Source: Cerioporus squamosus
Taxonomy: Eukaryota; Basidiomycota; Agaricomycetes; Polyporales; Polyporaceae
Length of the DNA: 64,000 bases
Assembly (NCBI GenBank): GCA_022592435.1
Contig: JABYQS010000090.1
Location: 62,001-126,000 of the forward strand
Reading direction: 5' to 3'
The notes under the pieces were generated by a model. That model saw only the letters and a program-made list of their open reading frames with translations, was not told the DNA's origin and ran no database searches. The position numbers and the translations under genes were made by a program. This document shows positions 32,202 through 45,123 of the stretch, piece by piece. Numbering within the stretch: the stretch's first letter is position 1; each line of letters starts with the position of its first letter.

Positions 32202-35200
32202 CTACGACGCTGGAGGAGGAGTAGCAGCCGCGCCGCTAGGACCAGGGCGTCGCAGCCGCACCGGAGGGGCATGCCCACCGGGGGTAGCGGCATCACCCTG
32301 CTTTAGACGCTTCGCAGCTGCGTCGTCCGCAACAGCATCACCCTCACGGGTACGCTTCGCAGATGCGGGTCCGCCGTTCGCTGCAGCGGCTTCGGCGGCG
32401 GCGGTCATAGCACCGCGACCAGCACCTCCGGGGGCAGCTCCACGTATTGACAATCCCCGAGCAGGCAGAACGCCACGACCGCGACCAGCACCGCGAGGTC
32501 CCCCCGGGTTCGGTCTTGGCGGCAGATTTGCTGCGGGAGCCGGCTTGCCTGCAACGGCGGCGGGTGCGGCGGAGGTAGATGCGGACGCATCGGCAGCAGG
32601 TGCAGACGTTGTGGCGGGAGCAGAAGTGGACGCTGTGAGACCGCCGCCACCTTCCAATTGCAAAAGGCGACCCTCGAGCTCCTTCACCTTTGCCTGCGCC
32701 CTGACGAGCTGCTGATCCTTGAGCTTTGCGCGCGCTGCGGCCTCCTTCCTTCCGCGCTCGACTGCGTCATCGATCGCCTTGGCGTGCTCCTCCTTGAGTT
32801 GCTCCTTATACGCAGCAAGTGCGGCGTCGATAGCTGCCTGCGTGTCCGGTGGAGGAGCGGAGGCGGATGCCTTGGCAGCCTCGAGTGCTGCTTTCAGTTC
32901 CTCTTCGTGCTTCTTCACCAAACGCTCCTCCAACGCGCGCAGCTCCTCCGCATGCTTGCTGATGGTCTCCTCGGAAGAACCCGCTGATGCCGCCGATGCT
33001 AGCTCATTGCGCAACTTCTGTAGCTCTTCCGCAGCTCGCGAGCTCTCGGCCATGCGTGCCTTCGAGATCTCTTGGATGCGAGCTTGGAACTTGTCCTATA
33101 TGATGCATGAGCTTTTGAACATAATACGTAACTGTTGAACACGTACACTGGCCAAGCGAGCACTCTGGACATCTTCAGTTGCCTTTGCGATTTGTGCATT
33201 CAATTCCTATACGGCGTATGAGTACAGTGCTGTAATAAATGTAGACAATGGAATTACCTGAGCGCGAGCAGCGGCTTCGTCGCGAGCTTTCAACAACTCC
33301 GCGCGTTCGGCTTGCCATTGACTCTGATCTGCGGAACCTTGAGCCGGCGCCTCCCCTGTGGCTGACCATTTCGCCTTCTCCTCGAGAAGCGTATCGCGCT
33401 CAGCACGAAGCTTATCCTACATGTAACCATCAACAACAGTCGTCTTAGTCTGGCCAGCACATCAGACGTACCAGAGTAGCAGCTTGTTCACTGACTTGAG
33501 CCGAGCTGACGAGATGAGCAGCTTGCTCCCTTGCAAGTGCCTGCTCGAGGCTTGTCTTCTCAGTTCGCAGTGCCTCCAACTCCTGGGCCAGACCAGGGTC
33601 GACAGGAGCGCCACTTGCGGCGGCCTCTTGTGAGCGAGCCTTCACTTCCTCGAGCTCCTTGCTCAGCGACTCCACCTGACTTTGTAGCTCAGTGTTGGCC
33701 TGGGTCAGTCGTGCAATGTTCTCGGCGTCTCTGTCGAAGCGAGTCTTCGCCCTAGCGTTGTTCTCTTTGCCAAGCTGTTTTAACTTGTTGTTCGCCTCTT
33801 CCAGTCTGTGGTTGAGATCCTCGAGCTGGCTCAGCTGTGAGAAGGGGTGGGTCAACACCGTCAACGATCTCCAGACGCGTACGGTCCACATACCCTGGCC
33901 AGTTGCGACGCTGTCTCCTGACTCTGCTTCTCCGCGGCCTCCTTGTACTCGGCGTTCTGAGCCTGCAGCTGCGCGATTTCATCCTTGAGCTGCTGCATCT
34001 CAGCAGGGTCGATGCGATCGTACTAGAGATCGCGTCAGCGGCCGACCCGTCACGAATCAGTCTGAAGGCCTACCTTGGTAAGGAGCTGGGTGTTACGTTC
34101 CTGCCACCTACGGCTCTCATTCTCCAGAAGCTTGATCTGCTGGTCCTTGGCCTCAACCTCAGCCTGGGTCACACGCAGCTTCTCCTTCGTCGGCTCGAGT
34201 TCAGCAGTGACCTTGCGGAGCTCGGCCTCGAGCTGTCGTGCACGCTTGGAGTACGAGTCGCAGTCGCTGCGAAGGGTCGCGTTGCTCTCCCGCAGGATTG
34301 CGACCTGGTTGATCTTCTCGGCAAGCTCATTGTGGGCAGCCTCCGAAGCAGCAGCCTGCACAGCACGTTCACGCTCCTGCAGATTACGGCGGTCAATGCT
34401 AGGCTTCGATACTCGACCAGCAAACCCACCTCTGAGAGAGCCCTCCGAGTCTCGTCAAGGTTCTGCGAGACATGATCGATCTGGGTCTTCAAGCGCGTGT
34501 TCTCCTGCTTGCTGAGCTCCAGCTGAAGTTCGATGATCTCCTTCTCCTTCCGGAGGTAAGTCACCAGCGAACGAAGCTCAGTAAGCTTAGTGTCGGCATC
34601 ATCGGCTGTTTCGCCCTCGCCTGACTCGGCAGCGGACGAGCTTGCAGCCTGCTGGATACGGGTGGCGTGGGTAGTGACAGACTCAAGGTGTTGATGGAGC
34701 AGGTTGTTCTGTTCGCTGAGGTCCTTGCATCTACACGAAGGTCAGTATGGAGAGAAGAAGGGAGACCAGAGAATACATAAGCATACCGGGACTGGAGATC
34801 CGCAATCTCTTTGTCGAGCGCCTCGCGCTGCTGTTGCCAGCTCGCCTCAGAGCTCGCCAGCTTCGCCTGAGCAGTCTCGGCAGCGGCACGACCTTCCCGA
34901 GCAGCAGCCTGGCTCTGCGACAACTTCTGCTTCAGCTCCTCCACAGCCTTGATGGACTCGGCGTGTGAGAGAACTTCACGAGTGTAACGGTCTTCCGCAG
35001 CCTAGATATGGTTGAGCACAGTGCGGTTAGGATTCTAGAGAACGACCATACCTTGGCGCGCTCCTCTTGCTGCTTGATCTCAGCTTCCCAGCTGGAACGG
35101 TCACTCTGCGTGCTCTGAGCGGAAGTGCTCATGTCGACGATGGTATCCTCGAGAGTCCGCTTGTCATTGAGCCATGCCGTACGCTCAGTCTCGAATTGAC

Positions 35201-38200
35201 GCTGAAGTTCCGCGTTGGCCTGCGTGAGCTCCGCGAGGCGCTCCTCCGTCTGGCGCAACTTCTCCTGGAGCGCCTCAATCTCGGACTACGCACTCGTGAG
35301 CAAAGGAGTTGAATGGTTAGCTTTGCAACACGCACCTGTCGCCTGGTCAGCTCAGCCTCTGTGGACGCCTCGTACTCGTCGTGAGTAGCATTCAACGACG
35401 CGAGAGCAGCCTCGTTCGCCTGGCTGATCTCCTGGAACTGTTGTACATGGCTACGAGCAGAGGCGAGGTCAACCTGGGCAACCTTGAGCGCAGACCTGCC
35501 AGAGGAAAGACTTGTGTAAGGTGACGGAAGATCCCGAGAGCAGCGAAAACACCGACCGAAGCTCAGCGACCTCGGCCTCAAGCTGCTGCTCACGAGACAT
35601 GTCTTCGTCCGTACGAGGGGCGACACCAGTTGTGCTGCCCGCCCTGCGCTCGTAGACAGCAAGCTTCTCCTCGTTGCCCTGCAGCTGCCTCGTCAGCTGC
35701 TCGACGCGCTCCTCGAGATGCTTCTTGCTTGTCTCTGCGGCGATGAGGGACTCGCGCGTCTTGCCGAGCTCCTGAGTCTATATGTTCTCATCGTTAGCTC
35801 TCGACTACCAGGCATAAAGATACTTGAACATACAGCCTTCTCAATCTTGCCCTGCAACTCCCTGACCTCGATATCCTTCTGCAGCGATATCCGACGAACA
35901 GATTCGCGTTCCTGGGTGAGCTGAGTACGAAGATCCTGGCTGGAGCATACAATCAGCCATCTGCAACGATCCATGTCAAGCACGGACGTACTTCTGGTTC
36001 TCCAGAAGCTGCAATTGACTCTCAAGACGACGACGGTCGTTCTCTCCTGAGCGCTCCAGATCGTTGTGCATCTTCTGTACGTTTGCCATCAGGTCAGACA
36101 GGTGGGAGCGCTCGACCGCAAGAGTCTTGTTCTCCTCGACCAGCCGCACTTGAATGCTCTGTCAAGACGCCGATGTTAATACCTGGCTATGCGTGTGATA
36201 TGTGAACAATGACGAACCTCCCAGATCTTCTTCTCGGCCCGGAGGTTAGCGCACTCGTTGCGGAGCTGCTCCAGCAGGCTGTTGCTCGCAAGCAGGTCCT
36301 CCGACATACGGTTGCACTCGATGTCGATCCGCGTGTACTGATCGTAGAGGTTCTGGTTGCGCTTGAGGAGGTCCTCGTTCTCGCGCTTCTGAATGACGAT
36401 CTGTTCTTGTACCATGCGATGACGCTCTGCGTCTGATATGAGTGAACCGAGCCTTTGAGCTTCACAACAAACGACGCACCCGTGAGCACCTCGATCTGAG
36501 CGTTGGCCTTCGCGAGAGCAGTGCCAAGCTTCGTGGCCTCCCGCTGAGCAGCGAGCGTCTCCTCGCGCAGGCGCGTAGAGTCGATGCCCATCTCCATACG
36601 ATACACCTCGAACTGCTTCTGCACGTCCTCCAGCTCCTTCTGCAGCTCGGACGGCTCCGCGCGTGACTGAACGTCGCCGTTGATGCCGTTGGTGTTACGG
36701 AGAGCTGTGCCAGCCTCCTTGTGCCTGTTGACCACCGTGCGCATAGCATCCGCGTCCTTCTTGTACGCCTGGATCTGCACCTCGCTGCTGCGACGCTCGG
36801 CCTCCAGCTTCTCCTCGAGCTGCTTCATAGCCTCGTGAGCCTCGCGGATCGCCTCCGCCTGCTCGCGCTCCATCGCTTCGCGGTACTCCTTCTCCTCGGA
36901 CTCGAGTTTCTCGCCAAGCTCCCGAACGATCTTCAGAAGCTTCTGGTTCTGCTCCTGGAGCTGAGGAATAGAGCGGAAGAGGACCAGGTTGTTGGTGATG
37001 ACGGCCTCAATGTTCTCCGCGGGACGAGTGGTATCGTCCTGCTCGAGCTCCTCGTCCGAGGGGATGGAGGGATCCTGGTGCCTGCCGAGTTCCTTGAGGA
37101 GGGCACGCAGCTGTCGGCTGAGGTCCTCGAGCTGCTTCTGGTTGATATGATTCTCGCGGATGCTCTGCTGCAACTTCTGGCCGTTCTCCTGGGCAGCAGC
37201 AGCGAAGGCGTCTCGTTCGGACAGAGCCTGCGCCAGTTGGTTTGCGAGTTGGGATGACTCGGACTGCAGCCGCTCATACTCGGCACGTTGTTGCGAAAGG
37301 ATGGGAGCCTGCAATGCATTAGCGCAAGGGGGTGAATGGACTGATGCGGTTACTCACCCTCTCTTCGATCTGAGCAAGCACCGCAGAGAGCGTCCGGTCC
37401 ATGTGGTCGTACTCCGCGCATTTCCGCGCGTACTCGTCCTGAAGCTTGATGTAATCCGAGTAGACCTCCGTGAACGACTTGCCGCCCCTCTGTGCCCGGC
37501 TAGCCATCGCGACCGTCGGACTGAGACCGATCATGCCAGACGTGAGGATGTCCGCGACGCGCCGTTGCGCGCAGGAGTGGACATGCCGCGCGCCGGCGTC
37601 CCGGGTTGGCTGATGGATCCAACAAAGGCAGCGGGGACGGGGAACTCGCCGCGGTCCATTCTGTCCAAGACCGCCTGAAGCTCCTGCACCCTCTTCTCCG
37701 CCTCCTCCGCCCGCTGCTTCTGGTTCTCGATCTCCTCGCGCAGGACAGCCTCTCGCCTTTCAGCCCTGTCACCAACGCCCGCAAAGTCCTTCTCGATGCT
37801 GTCGACAATGGCCTTCGCCTGTGCCTCCCGCTCCTCCATCATGGCGACAAGACGGCGGAGACCCGCTGCTTCGCTCGAGTACGTTGCCTCCTGTTCCGCA
37901 AGCTGTCCCTTGAGGTCTTGTATGCGCGTAAGTGCCTGCGTGAGCTGGTGCGACTGAGCGGTGTGTGCAGATTGTAGGGCCTTGAGCGAGCTTTCCGTGG
38001 ACGCGTGTGTCTGCGCGAGCGAATCGTGGGCGGCTTGGAGTTGTGCGAGCTCGGCATGCTTCGCGCGACGATACTTGGCGAACTCCTCAGACTTGGTTGC
38101 GAGCTCAGCAGCACTGCGCTCGGCCTCGGCCTTGGCCAGTTCCAGTTGTTGGGTCAGGGATTCGAGCTTGAACTGCGGGAAGTTGAGCGGCGGATCACAT

Positions 38201-38949
38201 GGAGAACAAGGACGGACACACCTTGGTCGAAGTTTCCGCAGACGTGAGTTCCCTGACCTGACGCTCCAATGCCTGGTGTTCTTGACGGGCCTGCTTCAGG
38301 TCAGCGCGAAGGGTCTGTATCTCACTGTCACGTTGGGCGGCATCCTCCTGCAGCCTGCTGACGACGCCCATGAGGTCCCGTTTCTCCCGCTCGGTCTCCT
38401 CTACGCGTTGTTTCAGAACCTGCGCCTCTGCCGAAGACGAGGTCTGCGTGTTCGAGAGTGCGTCGAGTTGTGCTTGCAACTTGGCACGGTCGGTGGCTAG
38501 GCGCGTGCCGGGTGAGAACACGAGGAGCCGGCACAATGACAATACGCACCTAGAGCATCCCTCTCCTCCTTCACCTGAGCCAACTCCTTCTGCACGGCCT
38601 CCAAAGTTGACTCCAGCTCCGAGGTCGCGGTTTCACGGTCCTGGAGCGCCTGGTCCAACTCGACGTCTTTCCGCTGGATCTCCGCACGTGCATCCTCAAG
38701 CTCGCGCTGCGCAGCCTCCGTATCTGCGGCCTGGCCCACTAGCAGTCTGTATAGAGACACAATAGTCTCCGGGGCAGGATTCGAGAGGTTCACGTCTGGC
38801 AAGAGAGCACTGAGGGCGTCGAAGTCGACGTCCTCAGGGATGTTCACGGTGAACGAGGACGAGCCAGGAACCGGGGAGTTTTCGCGTGTCGTCGCCTCCT
38901 GGGCGGCCGCCGCCGCCGCGGCCTTGCTTTTTCTGCGTGTCTTCATCAT
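32202..38949 (-). CDS. Nuclear pore basket protein, TPR/Mlp1 family
   Basis: Huge coiled-coil scaffold on the nuclear side of the pore, with roles in mRNA export quality control and spindle-checkpoint docking. Eighteen exons: 38949..38550, 38496..38222, 38172..37358, 37308..36480, 36432..36218, 36158..35992, 35939..35834, 35777..35557, 35495..35336, 35285..35052, 35001..34787, 34730..34430, 34376..34074, 34022..33894, 33834..33472, 33416..33258, 33206..33147 and 33095..32202. Phases fit and give about 1948 residues. Almost all of it is heptad-rich coiled coil. The family signature region is SPTVAMASRAQRGGKSFTEV, continuing YSDYIKLQDEYARKCAEYD. The C-terminus is low-complexity Ala/Pro/Gly/Arg (GGPRGAGRGRGV) with KR-rich stretches that may serve nuclear import. 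Exon 3 lacks one base near 37540. It is divergent from MOB1 across 262 bases. Confidence 0.9.
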
Positions 38950-39211
38950 GGTGGGTCGGGGACCCGAGATGGGGGATGGTGAGCTCAACTACGCGCCACA
39001 CGCCATTGTGAGCGCGGGCGGTTGTTTGCGCGTATTTGGCAAGAGCCTCTGAATTCAACACGGCCAAACACCGAGTACTGACTCCCGTCACGTGCGCTCG
39101 CATATCCCCAGCCCGCGTCGCGACGGCGTTGGCCTGACACCGCTTGCGCTCTGCTCTCCTCCGACCACGACAACGTCTCTCTTTGTCTGGCGAGCTCTTT
39201 CTGGCACTCAA

Positions 39212-40211
39212 GATGTCGTTCTTCAACTCGATTGGGTGGGTAGAGTGCTCTGACAGCGCACGCTCATCGATGCTCATCGCGCGCGACATAGCCGGTCAAT
39301 GCAGCGCAATCAGCGCCCTCCCCGACGATCGACGACGCCCACGTCCGCGAACTTCCCATCCACGGATTCTCTGCCTCCCGCCACCCCTACAAGCCCCTCG
39401 GTGCCGAAGCCGTTGTACCTATGCAGTCCCTTCGTAGAGGCTGCGCTCGTGAAGGGTAACTTCAAGACGATTGTCATGCTGCCGAAGTATGCGGATGTCA
39501 TGGAATGGGTCGCAGTGAACAGTGCGTACGTGACCTTGAGGACATACACTCCATCGTGACGGGTATCGCTCCGGTGCAGTCTTCGACTTCTACACAAACC
39601 TCAACCAGTTTTATGGCGTCCTTGCCGAGTGCTGCACGGCACAATCATGCCCAACTATGTCTGCGGGGCCAAAGTGCGTGACCGTGCATTCTGCCTTGCG
39701 CATTCCCTGACTCCAACCCAGCCTCAACTACACCTGGGTCAACCAGGACCGCAAGAGCGTCCAGCTCCCTGCGCCGACCTACATCGACTACGTGATGACC
39801 TGGGTGCAGAATCTCCTCGACGACGAGACCGTCTTCCCCACCAAGTCTGGTGCGTGCCCTGCTCTTTCCTATGTCCGTGTCGCATCCTGACAGATTCATC
39901 ACCCAACCTGTGTTTCATCCCCCTCGTGCCCCACAGGTCGTGACTTCTCGCAAAGCTTCCCGTCCACCGTGAAACACGTCTACCGCCAGCTACTTCGCGT
40001 GTTCGCACACCTCTACCACGCGCACTACCCGCAGATCTTGCACCTCCGCTCGGAGGGCCACTTCAACTCGCTCTTCGCGCACTTCCTCGCGTTCGGCAAG
40101 GAGTACGAGCTCCTCGAGACCAAGGACATCAAGGGCCAGCAGGGCGCGCCGGTCGGCGTAGGTGCGCTCTGGGATAAGTGGAAGGAAATGGGCATCCTCG
40201 AGTCCGCATAA
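39212..40211 (+). CDS. MOB1/phocein family kinase co-activator
   Basis: MOB proteins bind and activate NDR/LATS kinases in mitotic-exit and septation signalling. Exons 39212..39234, 39292..39521, 39580..39673, 39722..39849 and 39937..40211 give 249 residues. Recognisable blocks are MEWVAVNIFDFYTNLN, ECCTAQSCPTMSAGP (zinc Cys pair), LNYTWVNQDRKSVQLPAP and VYRQLLRVFAHLYHAHYPQI (zinc His pair). The next blocks are HFLAFGKEYELLE and the end WKEMGILESA. The N-terminus is Ser/Thr/Pro-rich (RPPRRSTTPTSANFPSTDS), a likely regulatory tail. All metal ligands are present, so the fold should be intact. It shares its upstream region with the TPR gene. Confidence 0.93.
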
Positions 40212-40574
40212 TGCATGGGTGGCCGACTGGAATGCTCCTTTGGGCAAGGCAGATAGACTACGGAAATGGGTTCGGAGACGGCCGGTTCGTCATATACCAT
40301 TATACACAATGACTCTCAGATGCTTTGTGTATGTAACATACATGATACGCAAGTCGCGACCCCGTCGCAGAACATACGCGACGCCCGAGTCGTCGACTGT
40401 CCCTCGCATACATCGGATGGCCCAACGAGAAGTGCAGTGAAGATGCGATAAGCGGATGAGACCCACATGCATGAACGCCTGGAAGCTCGTTTACGGTGTA
40501 AGACCGGACTTCAGACATCACCTCCAACGTCCCAATCTGATTTCGACCCAAGGTACCCGCCCCGACCACACCGT
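40212..40574. other. Intergenic stretch between convergent genes
   Basis: About 360 bases, presumed 3' flanks of MOB1 and the WD40 gene. Nothing else seen. Confidence 0.45.
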
Positions 40575-42415
40575 TCACGCGAACAGGCCTCGTAGGCCCA
40601 GATCCACCTTGTTGAGTGTGTTGCCGGAAGCCATCCAAAGGTACGTCTTCGAGTCGTTCTCTACGATCTCCATAGCACGTACGGGCTGCGCCGGCCGCGC
40701 AATGTGCCCATCCAACGTGACGGGAAGGTCCGTGTCATGCGTCGGCAGGAGCTCACCCGTTCTCAGAGACCATATCCGCAGACGCGAGTCTCCTCCGCCA
40801 GCGAACACGAACTTCTCCCCCGGGTCCACAGCGATCCCCTGCACATAGGCATATACGACTCAACGCAAATTCCCTGAATGGTACGAAGCACCACCAAAAT
40901 GCTTTCATAACTCGGAACGTGTCCCTTGAACTGGAGAACGGGTGCCTGGCTTTTCAGGAACCGTAAGTCGTGCGTTTCGAGCTGGCAACGGAGAGCGCGT
41001 TATACTTTGCGCACAGGCGAGTTGTATGGGTACGCACGTCTCCGCGCATGGTCCGGACGAGCAGCTCGTGCCGGTGCACAATGCGTAGATAATCGACGGA
41101 GGCAGCACCCCTCCCCAAACTATCGTCCGCTTCCGACATGTTGACGATCGTGTCCGTCTTCCCGGTCGCTTCGCGCGAATCCCATCGACAGATAATGCCG
41201 TTCCGCATACCAATGTATGTAATGTTCTGTGCGGTATGGGGGTTAGCTAGATGCGGCGAGGTGGAATAACGGATGCGGGTCTCACCTCGTCTTCGAGGCA
41301 CAGAGAGAGTATGTCGCTTCTCTGCTGTAGCCGGATGTACGAATCTCTTTCCACGTCCGGAAAACAAATGAGGCCCTTCCGTCCGCCTGGAATATTTTCA
41401 GTACTGCTCGAGGCGCGTATACTCGCCGCCAAAGGATTGCTTACCGACAGTAGCTCTCCGACCCGATACTTGACCACACCAGACGTCGCTGCATATAGTT
41501 GGCGGTATCTCGCGAAGCACCCAGAGGCTATATTGAGTTCCATAGTCAGTGAGACAGCTCGATCAGATGTGCGGCAGACGTCTATACCCTATTGCATCGT
41601 CGCGGGTGGCGAGTAGCCGTGCTGGTGAACCCAGAGACGTGACCCTGGGGCTGAAGTGAGTATGTGCCTCAAATGAAGGAACGATCTCGACACATACATG
41701 CACACCGACCCTGAACGAGTGAGCGACGTGATCTGCCATACCCGTGTCAGTAACGTAGGCACTCTGTCAAAGCAGGCAGGCATACTTGTGACCGAAGTCC
41801 GAACTCGCGCACCGCCTCGACCGGATCGTCAGGATCCAGCGAGTACAACCAACCGGTCATGTCGCCTACAAGCAGCTGCTTCTTGTGGTTCGCAGTGATC
41901 TGCAGGACTATGTCAGTGTTTTCCCTGAACTCCGAGTCGTTCATGCGCACCTTCGTGCACAATGCGGTGATGGGTCCGTCAAAATTTAGTGGGATGTTCT
42001 CAACTTTGGATACGCCTTCTGCGAGGCATCCCATCTCTAGCTCACTGCACAAATTTGTTAGACCTACGCTCTGAGATATCATTGCAACAGTTCGACGTAC
42101 TGCACACATCGCCTCCGATGCATGCTCAGAGGCGATTGTCTCAATGCATTGAACGAACGCCAAGCATTGATGGAAGCCTCGGCGTCGTCGGTTGCGTGCT
42201 GTCGTTTGGGAGCCGGGCTTTCCGAAGCCGTTCTTCGCAGCGACCGTCGCCTGCGTTTGCCATGTTCCTGCGGTTGCGACGCGGCGGTAGTAGCTCCCTG
42301 CCGAAGAGCGGGTGGTTTCGGGATTGAGCCTGCGGGACGAGAGGTCACTGGAAAGTATCTCTTCTTCTCGTCGTCCCAGTATAGCCCCGGAAGATCTCGA
42401 GGCATCGTTGCGTTC
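40575..42415 (-). CDS. DCAF4-like WD40 repeat protein
   Basis: WD40 propeller protein resembling DDB1-CUL4 associated factor 4, a substrate receptor candidate for CUL4 ubiquitin ligases. The start at 42415 gives MPRDLPGLYWDDEKKRYFPV, the short N-terminal motif of DCAF4 proteins. A basic linker (KRRRRSLRRT) follows. Propeller pieces are VGDMTGWLYSLDPDDPVEAV (about 41790-41880), DILSLCLEDE (41250-41330), NITYIGMRNGIICRWDSRE (41150-41230) and FVFAGGGDSRLRIWSLRTGE with VDLGLRG at the end (40580-40840). Several introns are evident, but I did not resolve all junctions. The frame changes near 42120-42165 without a clear intron. Function is inferred from the N-terminal motif and WD repeats only. Confidence 0.68.
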
Positions 42416-43034
42416 GGGATTCGTTGCAATGTCGGAGACTCAGAGTGAGTTGTTCAAGTTGTGTTCAACTTCAAGCTTGCTTCAAGCTCACTCAGAGCGG
42501 CGGCGGTGTCTGTTTTGGCGCCCGTGGAAGTAGATAGACGCCCCCATCTTCCGTAAACCCCGCAACAGTGCAACACCTCCTTCTTCATTAACAATACAAG
42601 TGCATACTCACCACCTCTCCATTGCATCCGGGAATGGTGAACACAAGTGAATTCAACGAGAGGTAGAAGCGAATCAGAGATTGGCCGTCAGAGATGTGAT
42701 AAAATTTAGACTTGCACTGAGCAGATAAGATTGGCGCGCTGGTGCCGATTGATCTCGGTGCGCGCAGTCAAAGACTTGGTCCCGTCCTCGTCCAGACCCT
42801 CCTCCTCCTACCCCCTCCCACCATCTCCTCCCGGAGTCCCGCTCTTAGCTCTGACACCTGTCGTTCGCGCAGGCGGGCTCTGCCGCTGCTACAGTACTTT
42901 ACCTCAGCCTGCCTACCTGACGCTCGTTTCTGTACATCACTCTGGCTTCCCCGCACTCTCCCGATTGTCTGTCTAGACGCAGGAACCTGGCTTGTCTCAC
43001 TGTCTGTACATTCGACCCCACGCCTGTAGTAGCT
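42416..43034. other. Shared upstream region of divergent genes
   Basis: About 620 bases between the WD40 gene and the membrane protein gene, presumably with both promoters. No gene, TATA box or repeat recognised. Confidence 0.4.
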
Positions 43035-44700
43035 ATGGACGCCGTCAGCCCGCGCTCGTCCACTAGCTCAGACTCTTCGAATCCGGGCGTGCCTCGCCGA
43101 TCAATGGCTTCGACTCCTCCGCGGCACTCATCCTCGTCCCAGACACGGAGGACTCTGGCACCCCGAACGGCGTATCGTTCGACTTCTCGAGCGAGGACGA
43201 CGACACGGAGGATGAGTCGGATCTGCAGCGCGAGCGTATCCGCAACTCCTCCATCCCGCCATTATCCTCTATCTCTGTCTTCCTGTATCTCCTCGCCCCG
43301 TTCACGAAACTCGGCGCACTTCTCACCCCCTCCGCCGACCTGCCGCTGAAGGTCGCGCTACCGGCATTCGTGCTGTTCGCGGTGCTATCTGCGTTCACGC
43401 GACAACTGTGGTACATGCTTGCGCGATACGTCCGGAGAGCCGACTTGGAGGAAATTGTGCTCGAGACGTTCGCGCACGGGAGAGGAAAGGAGACTAGGAG
43501 AGCGGTCCTCAGGCAACTAGTCCGCTTCTTCACAGGGACTCTCCGCGTCCTTGTTGCTGCACTCTACCTTCGGTGTACGTCTCCCAGTTGTCAATCCATC
43601 GTCTGTTGTTCTTACCTAGCGCTCTACAGTCTCCGTGGACCTGCTGTTGCCATACTTCCCGGACGTCCTCGCGGTCCCCGCCAGAGAAATTGCGACTCTC
43701 CTCCTTGCGGCGTTCATAGCCCCTCTCGTGGCTGCCCGCTCCCTGGGCTCGCGTGCTGTCATATATGCCTCCTGGGCATCCATAGCTGCCTATGCTGTAT
43801 GGTTCGCGTGCACGGCGTACATGCACGCTAAGCATATTCTCGTCCCTGTGGCGGAGTCTTCATCCCTCGGTACCCTGTGGCATGGCATACGTGAGTCTCT
43901 GTCATACCTATGTTGCCATTCCAGACTGACAGGATGCTTAGCTGCGTTCGCGTTCACCTTCGCCACGACGTCCACTGTTCCCCTCTACGCGTCGCTCAAG
44001 GGCACGGCGAAACCGCTTCACCCAAAGCCGCGGCAGTCGCAGTCATTCAAGCTACTGTCCGCTTTGTCGATCGCCATCGCTGTAGCGGTGACTCTGCCGC
44101 TCGTGTTCTTCGAAGCGTCTCCCAAGCCGCCGGTAGGCCCATTCTTCCCCAATGGACATCCGTTGCTGACCAACCGCTTGACAGGAACTGCCTTCCACAA
44201 GTCTCAAAACGACTGTTGCAGTCTTCGGCGCAGCCTCTCTCCTCCTCTCCATCCCGTCCCTTGTGATCGCCACCCCTGTGCTCCCAATTCCCCTTTCCAT
44301 CCGGCGTGCGACGAACTTCCCTCTCTCAAAGGTTCTGGTATATATCCTAACAGTTATCCTATCTGTTCTCCCCGCGAACGCGACGCGGGTAGGCAGCGAC
44401 ATCGTCCTCCTGCTCGCATTTGCGAGCACGTACATGGTCCCCGCGCTCCTGCACATCATCACGCACTACTTCCGGCGGCCGTTGTCAATAGTCATCCCCC
44501 CGACGACGCCCACGGCGTCAGGACCGCTCACCCCAAGCGACTCCGCGAACGACGAGCTTCTGCAGCGCAAGGAGCGCACGCTGCAGCGGCGCCGTCTCGG
44601 CCGCCGGCTGGTTTGGGACATCGGCGTATGGGTGCTCCTGGTCCCAGTCGGCGGCGGGGGGCTGGCGTGGGCTGTTGGGCGCATGGCAGGCAAGTGGTAG
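43035..44700 (+). CDS. Multi-pass membrane protein, amino-acid-permease-like
   Basis: Exons 43035..43574, 43630..43890, 43942..44132 and 44185..44700, 502 residues if one base is restored near 43092-43094 (a C run). The N-terminus is Ser-rich and acidic (SSEDDDTEDESD), followed by about ten hydrophobic segments, including SSISVFLYLLAPF, VALPAFVLFAVLSAF, IATLLLAAFIAPLVAA, LLSALSIAIAVAVTLPLVFF and VLVYILTVILSVLPA. The stretch LWHGIPAFAFTFATTSTVPL recalls the SLC38/Aa_trans permease fold, where Thr/Ser-rich helices line the transport path. I therefore suggest a vacuolar or plasma-membrane amino-acid transporter relative, but this rests on pattern only. The cytosolic linker near 44560 is basic. 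Confidence 0.6.
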
Positions 44701-45123
44701 CCTTTGCCGATGGAAGAAAGAAGGACTCCTCTCTCTGGTAGATGTGTACTTGGTACCCTCTGACGCGGGCCCGGATGGAGGGTTGTTTGATCTCTTCTCG
44801 ATACAGTATCGTTGTGTAGGACTTTGGGTTCACCTTACTCTTGTATTTTGTATTTGTAACAGCTTAGCTAGCGCAGTGCTCCTTGCGGGGTATGCATCGA
44901 ACCAAGATGGATTTGCTCTTGGTCACTAGTCGTTGCCCGCGACACCTCTGCTATGTAGCCGAGAAGCTACTACCTCTCACCGGCACAAAAGGCGCCATCG
45001 GATGTGAACCCGAACCCGTAAGTACACTCAACCCGAATTAACCACTGAGGTCACCACTGTGGCCGTCGTTGATGCTTGTGGCTGGTGGCTGTCCAGTGCC
45101 CTTGTAGAGGAAGCATGTGAAGG
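44701..45123. other. Intergenic stretch, no gene seen
   Basis: About 420 bases between two plus-strand genes, presumed terminator and promoter. Confidence 0.4.
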